64,000 bases of DNA from Erythrobacter sp. HKB08 (GCF_004114695.1 NZ_CP035310.1:558001-622000), one strand, 5' to 3'; positions 42,683 to 51,908 are shown, numbered from the stretch's first letter. Notes: generated from the letters alone by a model not told the origin. A program made the numbers and translations.

Positions 42683-43916
42683 GCGCGGGCCGAGCATTGC
42701 CGATCCGGCACGTGCGATCGTCGCCGTGCTGGCCGGCCTGCTCATTGCGGCCCTGCTTGCCCTGCAATCGATCAGCAGTGTCACGACGCGGCGTGCGCCC
42801 GACCTTGCCGTCTCGCTCATGCCGCTCAACGGCCTCGCGAAAGAGCAGCTCGCAGCGCGCCAGTTTACCGGCGGGGTGACGAAAGCGGACGAGGTCGTGC
42901 CCTCGGCCAAGGCCGCTACGCCGAGCGCGAGCGGAGCATTCGCCGGTGAGGCGCTGACGCCCAAGGCGATCGCGATCCTCGCGCTTGCCAGTGCCGACCC
43001 GGCGCAGCGCGACCGTATCCTTGCCGCTGCCACCAGCCTCAACCGCCGCGACCTGTTGCTGCAAGGCCTCGTTCTCGAAGAGCAGGTGAAGGCGCGCGAC
43101 TATGCCGGTTCGCTGGCTACGCTCGACCGGCTGATGCGCGTCCATCCCGAACAGAAGCCTGCGCTGTTCCCGCTGCTGCAGCGCGCGCTGTCGGAAGACG
43201 ACGCCATTCCCGCCTTTGCCGAAATCCTCGACGGGAGTTCGGACTGGCATGACGATTTCCTCGAGTTCGCAGTGCGCGATCCCGCTTCGCTTGCCGGGCT
43301 CGCCAGCCTTCGCGAGAGCGGCGATGTCGGCAGCGAGGAATTCGAGCGCCGCCTGATCCAGGGCCTCGCCGACAATGGGCAGGTCGACCGTGCCTATTCG
43401 CTGTTCCAGCTCGCCAGCGGGAAGAGCGCGGCACGCGGCACTGCCGGTCCGATCGACTGGCAGGCCGACTACGCCCCGTTCGACTGGCGCTTCGCCGACG
43501 AAGGCGGTTTCCGCGCCCAGCAGGGCCGGTTCGAGGAGCAGGCCGAAATCTACGTTCGCGGCGGCAAGGGCGGCCTGATCGCCGATCGCCTGATCCGCGC
43601 GCCCGCCGGCCGCTTCGCCATTCGCGCGACGCACCGCATCCAGCCGGTCGACCAGGTGCGCGACGTGCGCCTCCAGCTGCGCTGTGCCGGGAGCGAGACG
43701 CCCTTCTTCGACGAGCGTTTCGGGCGCGGGGAGAACCTGTTCGAAGTGGGCAGCGCGCCTGCCGGCTGCGAATTCATGAGCGTCGGCATCCAGGCGCGTG
43801 CCTGGTCGGGTCGCTCCGCGCTTCGCGGAACGATCGACCGGCTCGAAATCGTGACACTGGCGGCGCGGCCCGAACCGGCTGCAGCTGAAACCGAAGAGGC
43901 GTCCGGGGACGAGTAA
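42654..43916 (+). CDS. uncharacterised membrane-anchored protein of the polysaccharide locus
   Basis: A 420-residue protein with a basic N-terminus (MARPTKSRRKRG), one membrane segment (about residues 20-40, IVAVLAGLLIAALLALQSIS) and a periplasmic part. The middle region has helical, TPR-like character (ALASADPAQRDRILAAATSL, LLQGLVLEEQVKARDYAGSL), and the C-terminal 150 residues look like beta-rich binding domain. I recognise no family name. It follows the Wzc gene with a 29-base overlap, so it is likely co-translated and linked to chain export. The chosen ATG (42654) is the last of four inside the repeat; there is no convincing ribosome-binding site. Confidence 0.68.
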   Translation: MARPTKSRRKRGPSIADPARAIVAVLAGLLIAALLALQSISSVTTRRAPDLAVSLMPLNGLAKEQLAARQFTGGVTKADEVVPSAKAATPSASGAFAGEALTPKAIAILALASADPAQRDRILAAATSLNRRDLLLQGLVLEEQVKARDYAGSLATLDRLMRVHPEQKPALFPLLQRALSEDDAIPAFAEILDGSSDWHDDFLEFAVRDPASLAGLASLRESGDVGSEEFERRLIQGLADNGQVDRAYSLFQLASGKSAARGTAGPIDWQADYAPFDWRFADEGGFRAQQGRFEEQAEIYVRGGKGGLIADRLIRAPAGRFAIRATHRIQPVDQVRDVRLQLRCAGSETPFFDERFGRGENLFEVGSAPAGCEFMSVGIQARAWSGRSALRGTIDRLEIVTLAARPEPAAAETEEASGDE

Positions 43917-43937
43917 GCCCGGCGAACGGGTGCCGCG

Positions 43938-44741
43938 CTAGTCGAGCGCGATGTCCGGCGCGTCTTCCTGCTTCATGCCGACGACGTGGTAGCCCGCATC
44001 GACATGGTGCGTCTCGCCCGTCACGCCCGAGCTCAGTTCGGACAGGAAATAGAGGCCCGAGCCGCCGACATCGTCGATCGTGATATTGCGCCGTAGCGGC
44101 GAATTCAGCTCGTTCCACTTGAGGATGTAGCGGAAGTCGCCGATCCCGCTCGCCGCGAGCGTCTTGACCGGTCCGGCACTGATCGCGTTCACGCGGATGT
44201 TCTGCGGGCCGAGGTCGTTGGCGAGATATTTCACGCTGGTCTCGAGCGCCGCCTTGGCGACCCCCATGACGTTGTAGTGCGGGATGACCTTCTCCGCGCC
44301 GTAATAGGTCAGCGTCAGGATCGACCCGCCTTCCGGCATCATCGCCGCCGCACGCTGCGCGACCGCGACGAGGCTGTAGGCCGAGATGTTCATCGTCATC
44401 AGGAAGTTGTCGAGGCTGGTGTCGACATATTTGCCGCGCAGTTCGTTCTTGTCGGAAAAGCCGATCGCGTGGACGACGAAATCGATCGTCTCCCAGCGCG
44501 CCTTGAGCGTTTCGAAAGCCTCGTCGAGCGCGGCCATGTCCGACACGTCGCAAGGGAAGGTAAAGTCAGAACCGAGCTGCTCGGCCAGCGGCTTCACGCG
44601 CTTCGCCAGCGCATCGCCCTGGTAGGTGAAAGCCAGCTCCGCGCCATGTTCGGCGAGCTGCTTGGCGATACCCCAGGCGAGGGACTTGTCGTTCGCGAGG
44701 CCCATGATCAGGCCGCGTTTTCCTTGCATCAGACCGCTCAT
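43938..44741 (-). CDS. fabI: enoyl-[acyl-carrier-protein] reductase [NADH] FabI
   Basis: A 267-residue short-chain dehydrogenase of the FabI type, which completes each round of fatty acid elongation. The variant nucleotide motif GLANDKSLAWGIAKQL near the start and the catalytic YYGAEKVIPHYNVMGVAKA (Tyr-x6-Lys spacing) are diagnostic; SAGPVKTLAASGI follows. Its ATG overlaps the upstream brkB stop (ATGA). It converges on the polysaccharide locus with a 21-base gap, too short for an obvious terminator. Confidence 0.94.
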   Translation of the reverse strand: MSGLMQGKRGLIMGLANDKSLAWGIAKQLAEHGAELAFTYQGDALAKRVKPLAEQLGSDFTFPCDVSDMAALDEAFETLKARWETIDFVVHAIGFSDKNELRGKYVDTSLDNFLMTMNISAYSLVAVAQRAAAMMPEGGSILTLTYYGAEKVIPHYNVMGVAKAALETSVKYLANDLGPQNIRVNAISAGPVKTLAASGIGDFRYILKWNELNSPLRRNITIDDVGGSGLYFLSELSSGVTGETHHVDAGYHVVGMKQEDAPDIALD

Positions 44742-45718
44742 GGGTCGTCCTCCTCGTTATCCGCGTCTTCGGCCGCCTCCTCTTCGGGGGTCACGGCGAG
44801 CGCGGCATTCAATTCTGCTCCGACGACCATCCCTAAGCCGACCAGCCAGAAAAAGAAAAGCGCGATCATGATGCCGGCGAGGCTGCCGTAGGTCAGGTCG
44901 TAGGTGAAGAACTGCCGCAGGACCGGCGGCATGGCGATGGTCACCGCCGCCCACCACAGCGCGACCAGCAGCGCCCCCGGCCATTTCGGGTAGCGGCGAT
45001 GGCGATAGGCGCTTGGCGTCAGCGTGTAGAAGAGCAGGTAGATCGAGATGAAAATGCCGACCGCGGTGACGATATGCGACAACGAGAGGTGCGGCAGGGA
45101 TTCGTCGAGCCTGGGCAGGAATGCATCGATGAACTGCTGGAGGGTCGAGATGACCACCTGGCCGAGCAGGCTGACGATCAGCAGGATCACCGCAGCGATG
45201 ATCATCACGAAGGAGAACAGGCGATAGCGCCAGAAGGCGAGCGTCGCCTCGGTGCCGTATGCCCGGCGCAGGATCTCGCGGATGGTCTCGATCAGGCTGG
45301 AGACGGTCCACAGCCCGACCCCGGCGCCGACCCACAGCAGCCAGCCGCTGCGCGCATCGATCACATTGAGCGCAACCGGCTCGATCACGTTCGCGACCAT
45401 CGGCGGCAGGGCGGAGAGAACCGCCGTCACGGTTGCCGCGCGCTCGTAATCCTCGCCGATCAGCGAGACGATGGCCGAACCGAGGATGAAGAAGGGAAAG
45501 ATCGCGAGGATCGCCATGTAGGCAAGGTTGCCCGCATGGATGAAACCGTCGTTATACGAGCCGACCAGCGTGCGCTTGACGACTTCGAAGAAGCGGGTGC
45601 CCGGCCCGATCCGGTGATTGACGTGATGGGCGAGGGTGCGCGCTTCCTTGCGGCGTGCTTCAGGGGACAGCGAATGGACCAGCCGTTCTTCCGGTTCTCC
45701 CGGATGTTGGTCGCTCAC
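44738..45718 (-). CDS. YihY/BrkB family inner-membrane protein
   Basis: A 326-residue protein of the YihY/virulence factor BrkB family, function not settled. About six hydrophobic segments are present, with family cues GNLAYMAILAIFPFFILGSA, WTVSSLIETIREILRRAYGT and PGALLVALWWAAVT. The C-terminal tail is very acidic (EEEAAEDADNEEDDP). The start is taken as GTG at 45716-45718, four bases after the dnaJ-like stop; the frame stays open to 45784. Co-transcribed with fabI. Confidence 0.85.
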   Translation of the reverse strand: MSDQHPGEPEERLVHSLSPEARRKEARTLAHHVNHRIGPGTRFFEVVKRTLVGSYNDGFIHAGNLAYMAILAIFPFFILGSAIVSLIGEDYERAATVTAVLSALPPMVANVIEPVALNVIDARSGWLLWVGAGVGLWTVSSLIETIREILRRAYGTEATLAFWRYRLFSFVMIIAAVILLIVSLLGQVVISTLQQFIDAFLPRLDESLPHLSLSHIVTAVGIFISIYLLFYTLTPSAYRHRRYPKWPGALLVALWWAAVTIAMPPVLRQFFTYDLTYGSLAGIMIALFFFWLVGLGMVVGAELNAALAVTPEEEAAEDADNEEDDP

Positions 45719-45722
45719 GTAT

Positions 45723-46664
45723 CTACACCCCGAGCTTGCTGCGTGGTTCGCCCTCGTCCTTCCACCCTTCGAGCCGCTTGGCAAGCGCTTCGAGGTCCTC
45801 GGGAAGCTGGATTTCCAGCGTCACCAGCTGGTCGCCGCGCGACCCGTCCTTCTTGGAAAAGCCCTTGCCTTTGAGGCGCATGACCGTCCCGCCATGCGTG
45901 CCGGGCTTGATCGTCAGCATCACCGTGCCATCGACGGTCGGGCATTTGACCTTCGCCCCGTTCACCGCCTCGTCGAGCGTGATCGGCAGGTCCATGCGCA
46001 CGTCGTGGCCGTCGCGCTGGAAGAACTTGTGGCGATCGACCGCGATGGTGACGATGCCGTCGCCCGCGCCGCCCGGCCCCTGCTCGCCCTTGCCCTTGAG
46101 GCGCATCTGCGTGCCGTCCTCGACCCCGGCGGGAAGCTTGAGATCGATCGTCTTGCCGTCGGCGAGGGTGATGCGCTGGTCCGCGCGCGTCGCCGCCTCG
46201 ACGAATGGCACGCGCAGGCGATAGGCGATGTCGGCACCTTTTCGCGGGGGAGGCGGGCGGCGCTGCTGGCCGAAACCGCCTGCAGGACCGCCGCGGCGCG
46301 CACCCCCGCCGCCGAACAGCCCGTCGAAAATATCGCCGAGGTCGAGCCCCTCGTTGCCGAAGCCCTCGAAATCCTGCGCGCGGTAGCCACGCTGGCCCGC
46401 GCCGCCGAATCCGCCGCCCATCCCGGCGAAGGGATTGGCCGGATTGCCCTCGGCATCGATCTCGCCGCGATCGAACTGGGCGCGCTTGTCCTTGTCGCTC
46501 AGCAGGTCGTAGGCGTTGGTGACTTCGCTGAAGCGCTCGGCCGCCTTGGGGTTGTCCTTGTTGCGGTCCGGATGGAGCTCCTTCGCCAGCTTGCGATAGG
46601 CGCTCTTGATCTCCTGCTCGGAGGCCGTGCGTGAAACGCCAAGAGTTGCATAGGGATCGCTCAT
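45723..46664 (-). CDS. DnaJ-domain co-chaperone (CbpA type)
   Basis: A 313-residue J-protein. The J domain occupies residues 3-70 with the essential HPD in LAKELHPDRNKDNP. A Gly/Phe-rich linker (about 75-135) follows, then two C-terminal substrate-binding domains. The zinc-finger cysteines of true DnaJ are absent, so it is CbpA/DnaJ type II. It stimulates DnaK ATPase. First gene of the minus-strand trio with brkB and fabI, divergent from pdxH across 82 bases. Confidence 0.9.
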   Translation of the reverse strand: MSDPYATLGVSRTASEQEIKSAYRKLAKELHPDRNKDNPKAAERFSEVTNAYDLLSDKDKRAQFDRGEIDAEGNPANPFAGMGGGFGGAGQRGYRAQDFEGFGNEGLDLGDIFDGLFGGGGARRGGPAGGFGQQRRPPPPRKGADIAYRLRVPFVEAATRADQRITLADGKTIDLKLPAGVEDGTQMRLKGKGEQGPGGAGDGIVTIAVDRHKFFQRDGHDVRMDLPITLDEAVNGAKVKCPTVDGTVMLTIKPGTHGGTVMRLKGKGFSKKDGSRGDQLVTLEIQLPEDLEALAKRLEGWKDEGEPRSKLGV

Positions 46665-46746
46665 GGCGTGTTAGCTAGGTGCTACAGTCTTTTCGCGCAA
46701 GCCGGATAGGCTTTGCACCGTGCGCGCTCGCGGGTAGGGGAGGCGC

Positions 46747-47385
46747 ATGGCCGACCGTATTCCCGACGATCCCGCGCTCACCGAAAGCGCCATCCCCGCC
46801 TCCGATCCCTTCGCGATATTCGAAGAATGGTTCGCCGAGGCGCAGGATAGCGAGCCGAACGATCCCAATGCCATGGCGCTGGCGACCGCAACGCCGGAAG
46901 GCGCGCCATCGGTGCGCATGGTGCTTTTGAAGGGACACGGGCCGGATGGCTTCGTGTTCTACACCAACGCCCAAAGCCGCAAGGGGGGCGAGATCCGCGC
47001 CAACATGCAGGCCGCGCTCCTCTTCCACTGGAAGAGCCTGCGCCGCCAGATCCGCATCGAAGGCCCGCTCGAGGAAGTGAGCGCGCAGATGGCGGATGAC
47101 TATTTCCATTCGCGCCCGCGCAAGTCGCAGGTCGCCTCGGCGGCGAGCGACCAGTCGCGTCCGCTCGATGACCGGCAGGTCTATTACGACCGCGTCGCGC
47201 AGGTCGAAGCCGAATATCCCGAGGGCGACATCCCGCGCCCGTCGCATTGGACGGGCTTCCGCCTGCGCCCCACTGCCATCGAATTCTGGCTCGACCGTCC
47301 GGGCCGGATGCACGACCGCCGCCGCTTCACCCTGTCGGGCGCGGCGGATGCGCTCGAATGGGACAGCACGCTGCTCTATCCATGA
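46747..47385 (+). CDS. pdxH: pyridoxamine 5'-phosphate oxidase
   Basis: A 212-residue FMN flavoprotein that makes pyridoxal 5'-phosphate from the pyridoxamine or pyridoxine form. Motifs: PNAMALATATPEGAPSVRMV, the FMN-binding LLKGHGPDGFVFYTNAQSRK and the C-terminal GFRLRPTAIEFWLDRPGRMH with the RLHDR-like end. GTAGGGGAGG precedes the ATG. It overlaps the cation transporter gene by four bases (ATGA). Confidence 0.94.
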   Translation: MADRIPDDPALTESAIPASDPFAIFEEWFAEAQDSEPNDPNAMALATATPEGAPSVRMVLLKGHGPDGFVFYTNAQSRKGGEIRANMQAALLFHWKSLRRQIRIEGPLEEVSAQMADDYFHSRPRKSQVASAASDQSRPLDDRQVYYDRVAQVEAEYPEGDIPRPSHWTGFRLRPTAIEFWLDRPGRMHDRRRFTLSGAADALEWDSTLLYP

Positions 47386-48317
47386 GCGAGAACCGCACCT
47401 GGCTGGCCAAGAGCGCTGCGGCCGCGTCGATCGTCACGGCGCTGTTCCTCATCGCTCTCAAGGCATGGGCGAGCGTGGAGACCGGCTCGACCGCCATGCT
47501 CGGCAGCCTTGCCGACAGCGCGCTCGACCTCATCGCCAGCATCGCGACTTTCATCGGCGTGTGGATCGCAGCGCAGCCGGCGGACGAAGACCACCGATTC
47601 GGCCATGGCAAGGCGGAATCGCTTTCGGCCATGTTCCAGGTCATGCTGATCGCGCTGTCTGCGGCAGGCATCGGTTTTCGCGCAGTGCTCCAGCTTGCCG
47701 AGGGCAACCGGACGAGCGCTGCCGAAGAAGGCATCGCGGTCTCGACCATCGCCATCGTCGCGACACTCGCGCTGCTGGCGTGGCAGAATTACGTTATCCG
47801 CCGCACGCGCTCGGTCGCGATCAGCGCGGACCATGTGCACTACCAGTCGGACCTGCTGCTCAACCTTGCGGTCATCGCGGCGCTCGCGCTCGACCAGTAT
47901 GCGGGCTGGAAACAGGCCGACCCGATCTTCGGCCTCGCGATTGCGGCATGGCTCCTGTGGGGAGCATGGCGCGCTGCGAGCGAGGCGATCGACCATTTGA
48001 TGGACCGCGAATGGCCGGAAGAGAAGCGCCAGCGCTTCGTCGAGCTGGCCGCGAAGCATCCGGAGCTTTCAAACCTCCACGACCTGCGCACCCGCACCAG
48101 CGGAACGCATGACTTCGTCCAGTTCCACGTCGACATGCCGGGCGACATGACGGTCGAGCAGGCGCACGACATCATCGAGCGGGTCGAGGCCGACCTGATG
48201 CAGCATTTCCCGCAGATGGAACTGCTCATCCACATCGACCCGGAAGGCCATGTCGACGAGCCGGACAATCCGCTCGCCGAGCAGGACGAATTCGAGAAAC
48301 TGGAGAAGGGCGAATGA
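47382..48317 (+). CDS. cation diffusion facilitator transporter (FieF type)
   Basis: A 311-residue CDF transporter that exports divalent metals (Fe2+, Zn2+ or Mn2+) by proton exchange. Six hydrophobic segments are visible. Metal-site motifs match FieF: GSLADSALDLIAS (DxxxD in TM2), HRFGHGKAESL, and DHVHYQSDLLLN (HxxxD in TM5). The cytoplasmic C-terminal domain has HDFVQFHVDMPG and MELLIHIDPEG. The ATG at 47382 overlaps the pdxH stop; the longer frame from 47247 lies inside pdxH. The preferred metal is not certain. Confidence 0.9.
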   Translation: MSENRTWLAKSAAAASIVTALFLIALKAWASVETGSTAMLGSLADSALDLIASIATFIGVWIAAQPADEDHRFGHGKAESLSAMFQVMLIALSAAGIGFRAVLQLAEGNRTSAAEEGIAVSTIAIVATLALLAWQNYVIRRTRSVAISADHVHYQSDLLLNLAVIAALALDQYAGWKQADPIFGLAIAAWLLWGAWRAASEAIDHLMDREWPEEKRQRFVELAAKHPELSNLHDLRTRTSGTHDFVQFHVDMPGDMTVEQAHDIIERVEADLMQHFPQMELLIHIDPEGHVDEPDNPLAEQDEFEKLEKGE

Positions 48318-49102
48318 ACCTACCCTACTGGCATGTCGACGCCTTCGCCGACGCCCCGTTCAAGGGCAACCAGGCGGCGGTCATGCCGCTCGAGGAATGG
48401 CTGCCCGACGATGTGCTGCAGGCGATCGGCGAGGAGAACAATTTCGCCGAGACCGCTTTCGTCGTGAAGGACGCGACCGGCGAGGCGGACTGGGAACTGC
48501 GCTGGTTCACCCCGACCTGCGAGATTCGCCTGTGCGGCCATGCCACGCTCGCTTCGGGCCATGTGCTGCTCGGGCGCGATGGCGGAGAGCGAGTGACGTT
48601 CCGCACGCGAAAGGTGGGCATCCTCGAAGTGCGGCGCAGCGATGCCGGCTACGAGCTTGCCCTGCCGGCCATCCCGACGACGCGCGGCGAATGGCCCGAA
48701 GCGGTCGCACTGCTGGGCGACGAGCCGCTCGAGGTGTGGCGCAATCCCGATGGCTACGATATCTTCCTGTTCGGCAGCGAAGCGCAGGTGCGCAGCCTCG
48801 ATCCCGACGTGCGCGGTCTCGAGAAGCTCGGCGACAACCAGTTCATCTGCACTGCGCCGGGCGAGGATTTCGATGTCGTAAGCCGCGTCTTCGTACCCGG
48901 CGGCGGGGTCGACGAGGACAGCGTCACGGGCTCGGCCCATGCGGTGCTGACCTATTTCTGGGCGAACCGGCTGGGGCGGGCGAGCTTTACCGCCCACCAG
49001 GCCTCGCAGCGCGGCGGCGACCTTTCCTGCCGGCTCGACGGGGACCGCGCATGGCTCGGCGGCCCCTGCGTCACCGTGATCGAGGGTAGCTTCTACCTCT
49101 AG
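48314..49102 (+). CDS. PhzF family isomerase-like protein
   Basis: A 262-residue PhzF/YddE-type protein with a diaminopimelate-epimerase-like fold. NQAAVMPLEEWLPDDVLQAI, the conserved catalytic glutamate in EENNFAETAFV, RWFTPTCEIRLCGHATLAS and VTGSAHAVLTYFW are family marks. Phenazine genes are absent, so a phenazine role is not implied; the substrate is unknown. It overlaps the transporter gene by four bases and shares a CTAG with the convergent serine-hydrolase gene. Confidence 0.88.
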   Translation: MNLPYWHVDAFADAPFKGNQAAVMPLEEWLPDDVLQAIGEENNFAETAFVVKDATGEADWELRWFTPTCEIRLCGHATLASGHVLLGRDGGERVTFRTRKVGILEVRRSDAGYELALPAIPTTRGEWPEAVALLGDEPLEVWRNPDGYDIFLFGSEAQVRSLDPDVRGLEKLGDNQFICTAPGEDFDVVSRVFVPGGGVDEDSVTGSAHAVLTYFWANRLGRASFTAHQASQRGGDLSCRLDGDRAWLGGPCVTVIEGSFYL

Positions 49103-50220
49103 GGGTAAAGCGCGAGCACGTCGGCTGCTTCCTGCAGCATGGCTTCGCGCTCCGGCGCATTAGAGTGGCCGAGCCGCACCAGCGTCAGCTTCTGTTCGGG
49201 CGAGACGATCACATACTGGCCCATGTGCCCGATCATCGCGAACACGCTCTGCGGCGCGCGGTCGGGGAAGAGCGGGTGGTTGTCGGTCAGTTCGGTCGGC
49301 CGGTTGAGCCACGTCTGGAAGCCGTAATGCGCCGAACGCGGGCTGGGCGTCGTCATCAGCTCGACCCACTTGCGCGGAAGGAGCTGCGAGCCGCGATAGG
49401 AACCCTTGTTGCGCAGCCAGTCGCCGAAACGCGCCCAGTCGCGCGCCGTCGCATGCATCAGGCTGCCGCCGATCAGCGTGCCGCTCGCATCGTATTCCGG
49501 AACCACCGATTCCATCGCCAGCGGGTCGAAGATGCGCGCGCGCAGATAGGTGTCGACTGCATTGCGGCGAATTTCCGGATCCTCGCTGCCGGTGAGCACG
49601 CGGGCCGCGATGTCGGCAAGGATGACGGTGGTGTTGCTCGAATATTCGAAGGTGGCACCCGGCTCTGATTCGAGCGGCTGCGAGGCGGCGAAATCCGCCA
49701 TGTCGTCGCGCCCGTCGAGGAACAGCATGCGCACCTCGCTGCTGTCGTAGGGCGGGCTGCCCGCTTCGGTATGCTCCAGCCCGGAGCGCATCTGCAGCAG
49801 CTGGCGCAGCGTTATCTCGCCGCGCGGATCGCCCGGGCGCGACCAGCGCTCGATCGGCACCGATTCGTCGAGCCGCAGCCGCCCGTCGGCGACCAGCATG
49901 CCAATCATGGCGGCGGTGACGGTTTTCGCCATCGACCAGCTGACGAAGCGCGTGTCCGCGTCGTAGCCCGGCGCATAGCGTTCGGCGACGATCTCGCCGC
50001 CGCGCATGAGGATGACCGCGCGCGTTTCGCCGAGGCCTTCCTTGGTGAAAAGGTCGTCGATCTCGCGCGCCAGCCGGTCCTTCGGAGCGCCCGCATCCTC
50101 CGCCACGGCGGCCAGCGCCTCTTCGGTCAGCGGGGCGGGCTCGGTCGGTGCATCGCCGCAAGCGGCAAGGGCTGGAACGAGCACGGCGGCGGCGATAAGG
50201 GATGCGAAACGCGAAGGCAT
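49099..50220 (-). CDS. serine hydrolase lipoprotein (beta-lactamase/class C fold)
   Basis: A 373-residue lipoprotein with signal peptide and lipobox ALAAC (Cys18). The beta-lactamase domain shows the SxxK catalytic motif in VSWSMAKTVTAAMIG, then FEYSSNTTVILADIA in the position of the YxN motif. Such proteins are penicillin-binding-protein-like esterases or peptidases; hydrolysis of antibiotics is not implied. The ATG at 50218-50220 lies after GCGAGTGAGGCGACC, with the AGTGAGG run as the likely ribosome-binding site; the frame open to 50319 is not used. It is divergent from the small membrane protein gene. Confidence 0.87.
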   Translation of the reverse strand: MPSRFASLIAAAVLVPALAACGDAPTEPAPLTEEALAAVAEDAGAPKDRLAREIDDLFTKEGLGETRAVILMRGGEIVAERYAPGYDADTRFVSWSMAKTVTAAMIGMLVADGRLRLDESVPIERWSRPGDPRGEITLRQLLQMRSGLEHTEAGSPPYDSSEVRMLFLDGRDDMADFAASQPLESEPGATFEYSSNTTVILADIAARVLTGSEDPEIRRNAVDTYLRARIFDPLAMESVVPEYDASGTLIGGSLMHATARDWARFGDWLRNKGSYRGSQLLPRKWVELMTTPSPRSAHYGFQTWLNRPTELTDNHPLFPDRAPQSVFAMIGHMGQYVIVSPEQKLTLVRLGHSNAPEREAMLQEAADVLALYP

Positions 50221-50255
50221 GGTCGCCTCACTCGCGCAAGGAAACGGGTATTTCA

Positions 50256-50597
50256 ATGGCCAATAACGCGCGCAAGTCCGGGACGGGCAAATGGCTCTGG
50301 GCGATCGGCGGTGTCGCATTGCTGATCGGCGGCGGAGCTTGGGCCTATGGCGAGGAAATCGACGGGCAGGCGCAGGCCGGCACGGCCTATATGGCCCGCG
50401 TCGCCTGCTCGTGCCGCTTCGTCGGCGGGCGCAGCCTCGACGATTGCGAGAAGGACAAGCTCGACGGGATGGAGCTCATTACCCTGGTCGACGATGTCGA
50501 GGAAAAGAGCGTCACCGCGCGCTTCCCGCTCGTTGCCGCCAATACCGCGACCTATCGCGAGGGTTACGGCTGCGTGCTGGAGGAATGGCGGGACTGA
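50256..50597 (+). CDS. small membrane-anchored protein of unknown function
   Basis: A 113-residue protein: basic start (MANNARKSGTGK), one membrane segment (about residues 13-31, WLWAIGGVALLIGGGAWAY), then about 80 periplasmic residues with four cysteines (CSCRF, DCEKDK and GYGCVLEEW). I do not recognise the family. AAGGAAAC lies upstream of the ATG at 50256. It converges on mnmA with a 10-base gap. Confidence 0.68.
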   Translation: MANNARKSGTGKWLWAIGGVALLIGGGAWAYGEEIDGQAQAGTAYMARVACSCRFVGGRSLDDCEKDKLDGMELITLVDDVEEKSVTARFPLVAANTATYREGYGCVLEEWRD

Positions 50598-50607
50598 GCG
50601 AGGCCGC

Positions 50608-51765
50608 TCAGGCTTCGACCCGTTCGGTCGTCTCGATCCAGCCGCCGCCGACGACGCGCTCGCCGGCATAGATCACCGCCGCCTGTCCGGGGCTGACGCC
50701 GTATTCCGGTTCCTCGAAGCGGATCACCGTGGTTGCGCCGTCGCCCAGCGGGCCGTCGAGCGTGACGGGGACGGGCTTCGCAAGGCTGCGCACCTTGGCG
50801 GTGAGCGGCGCGTCGGGCAGCGGACCGATGCGGTTGGTTTCGATGATGGTGGCCGATTTCACCGCGAGCATGCGGCGCGGACCCACGCGCACTTCGGCGC
50901 TCTCGGCATCGATGCCGAGGACGTAGAGCGGTTCGGGCTGCCCGCCGATCTCGAGGCCTTTGCGCTGGCCTACGGTGTAATGGATGATGCCCTTGTGCTC
51001 GCCCAGCGTTTCGCCGGTCGCCGCATGGACGATGGCGCCGGGGGTGCCGCCTTCGGGGCGCATTTTCTCGACGATCTTGGCATAATTGCCGTCGGGCACG
51101 AAGCAGATGTCCTGGCTGTCGGGCTTGGCCGCATTGCGCAGGCCCGCCTGCTCGGCCAGCTCGCGCACCTGCGTCTTGGGCATGCCGCCGAGCGGGAAGC
51201 GCAGGAAGTCGAGCTGCTCCTCGGTCGTCGCGTAGAGGAAGTAGGACTGGTCGCGCGTCGCATCGAGCGCGCGGTGCAGTTCCGGTCCGGCAGCACCCTT
51301 CACCCGGCGCACGTAGTGGCCGGTCGCAAGGCAATCCGCGCCCAGCTCGCGCGCCATGCGCAGCAGGTCGGTGAACTTGGGGCCCATGTTGCAGCGGATG
51401 CAGGGGACCGGCGTGCGCCCGGCGAGGTAATCGTCGGCGAACTGTTCGACCACTTCCTCGCGGAAGGCGCTTTCGTGATCGTAGACGTAATGCGCGATGC
51501 CCAGCCGGTCGGCCACTGCGCGCGCATCGGCAATGTCGTCGCCCGCGCAGCATGCGCCCTTGCGCCCCGTTGCCGCGCCGTAGTCGTAGAGCTGGAGGGT
51601 GATGCCGATCACCTCCGCCCCGCTGGCTGCGGCGAGCGCGGCCACGACCGAGCTGTCGACGCCGCCGGACATGGCGACGACGATGCGGCTTTCGCTTGCC
51701 GGGCGGGCAAGATCGAACAGCGCGCCCGTATCGAGCGAGGGATCGAACAGCGTGGTCGGGGACAT
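50608..51765 (-). CDS. mnmA: tRNA 2-thiouridine(34) synthase MnmA
   Basis: A 385-residue ATP-dependent thiolase that makes 2-thiouridine at the wobble position of Lys, Glu and Gln tRNAs. The PP-loop [15 protein letters not shown] is near residues 33-47; the catalytic cysteines are in [14 protein letters not shown] and [13 protein letters not shown]. The C-terminal part has [11 protein letters not shown] and YVLGID. Length is normal. It is divergent from the sciP operon across about 140 bases. Confidence 0.94.
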   Translation of the reverse strand: MSPTTLFDPSLDTGALFDLARPASESRIVVAMSGGVDSSVVAALAAASGAEVIGITLQLYDYGAATGRKGACCAGDDIADARAVADRLGIAHYVYDHESAFREEVVEQFADDYLAGRTPVPCIRCNMGPKFTDLLRMARELGADCLATGHYVRRVKGAAGPELHRALDATRDQSYFLYATTEEQLDFLRFPLGGMPKTQVRELAEQAGLRNAAKPDSQDICFVPDGNYAKIVEKMRPEGGTPGAIVHAATGETLGEHKGIIHYTVGQRKGLEIGGQPEPLYVLGIDAESAEVRVGPRRMLAVKSATIIETNRIGPLPDAPLTAKVRSLAKPVPVTLDGPLGDGATTVIRFEEPEYGVSPGQAAVIYAGERVVGGGWIETTERVEA

Positions 51766-51851
51766 GGGCGCGCCCTTTACACACAGTGCCGCCGGAATGC
51801 GAGTCTTGCGAGGTATTGAGGGCGGCGGCGCGCGTCCGGTAATCCTAACCC

Positions 51852-51874
51852 CGGGTAAAGCCGGAATTTACCCG
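51852..51874. promoter_or_regulatory. inverted repeat upstream of the sciP operon
   Basis: CGGGTAAA-N7-TTTACCCG is a perfect eight-base inverted repeat in the divergent gap between mnmA and the sciP operon. A TTGACC at about 51879-51884 follows directly. It lies about 35-57 bases before the first start codon, where an operator would be expected. Confidence 0.45.
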
Positions 51875-51908
51875 ATCTTGACCTGTCGCCTTTATCGGAG
51901 GGCGAATG

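Noticed and set aside
40505-43042. An 845-codon minus-strand open frame opposite wzc
   Set aside because: Antisense shadow of the kinase gene, of low-complexity composition and without recognisable domains.
15216-43916. The polysaccharide locus as a recently acquired genomic island
   Set aside because: No integrase, transposase, tRNA or direct repeats flank it, and base composition looks like that of its neighbours; only the long hairpin at 17725 hints at rearrangement.
48314-49102. Phenazine biosynthesis based on the PhzF homologue
   Set aside because: No other phz gene is nearby; PhzF-like proteins occur widely without phenazine production.
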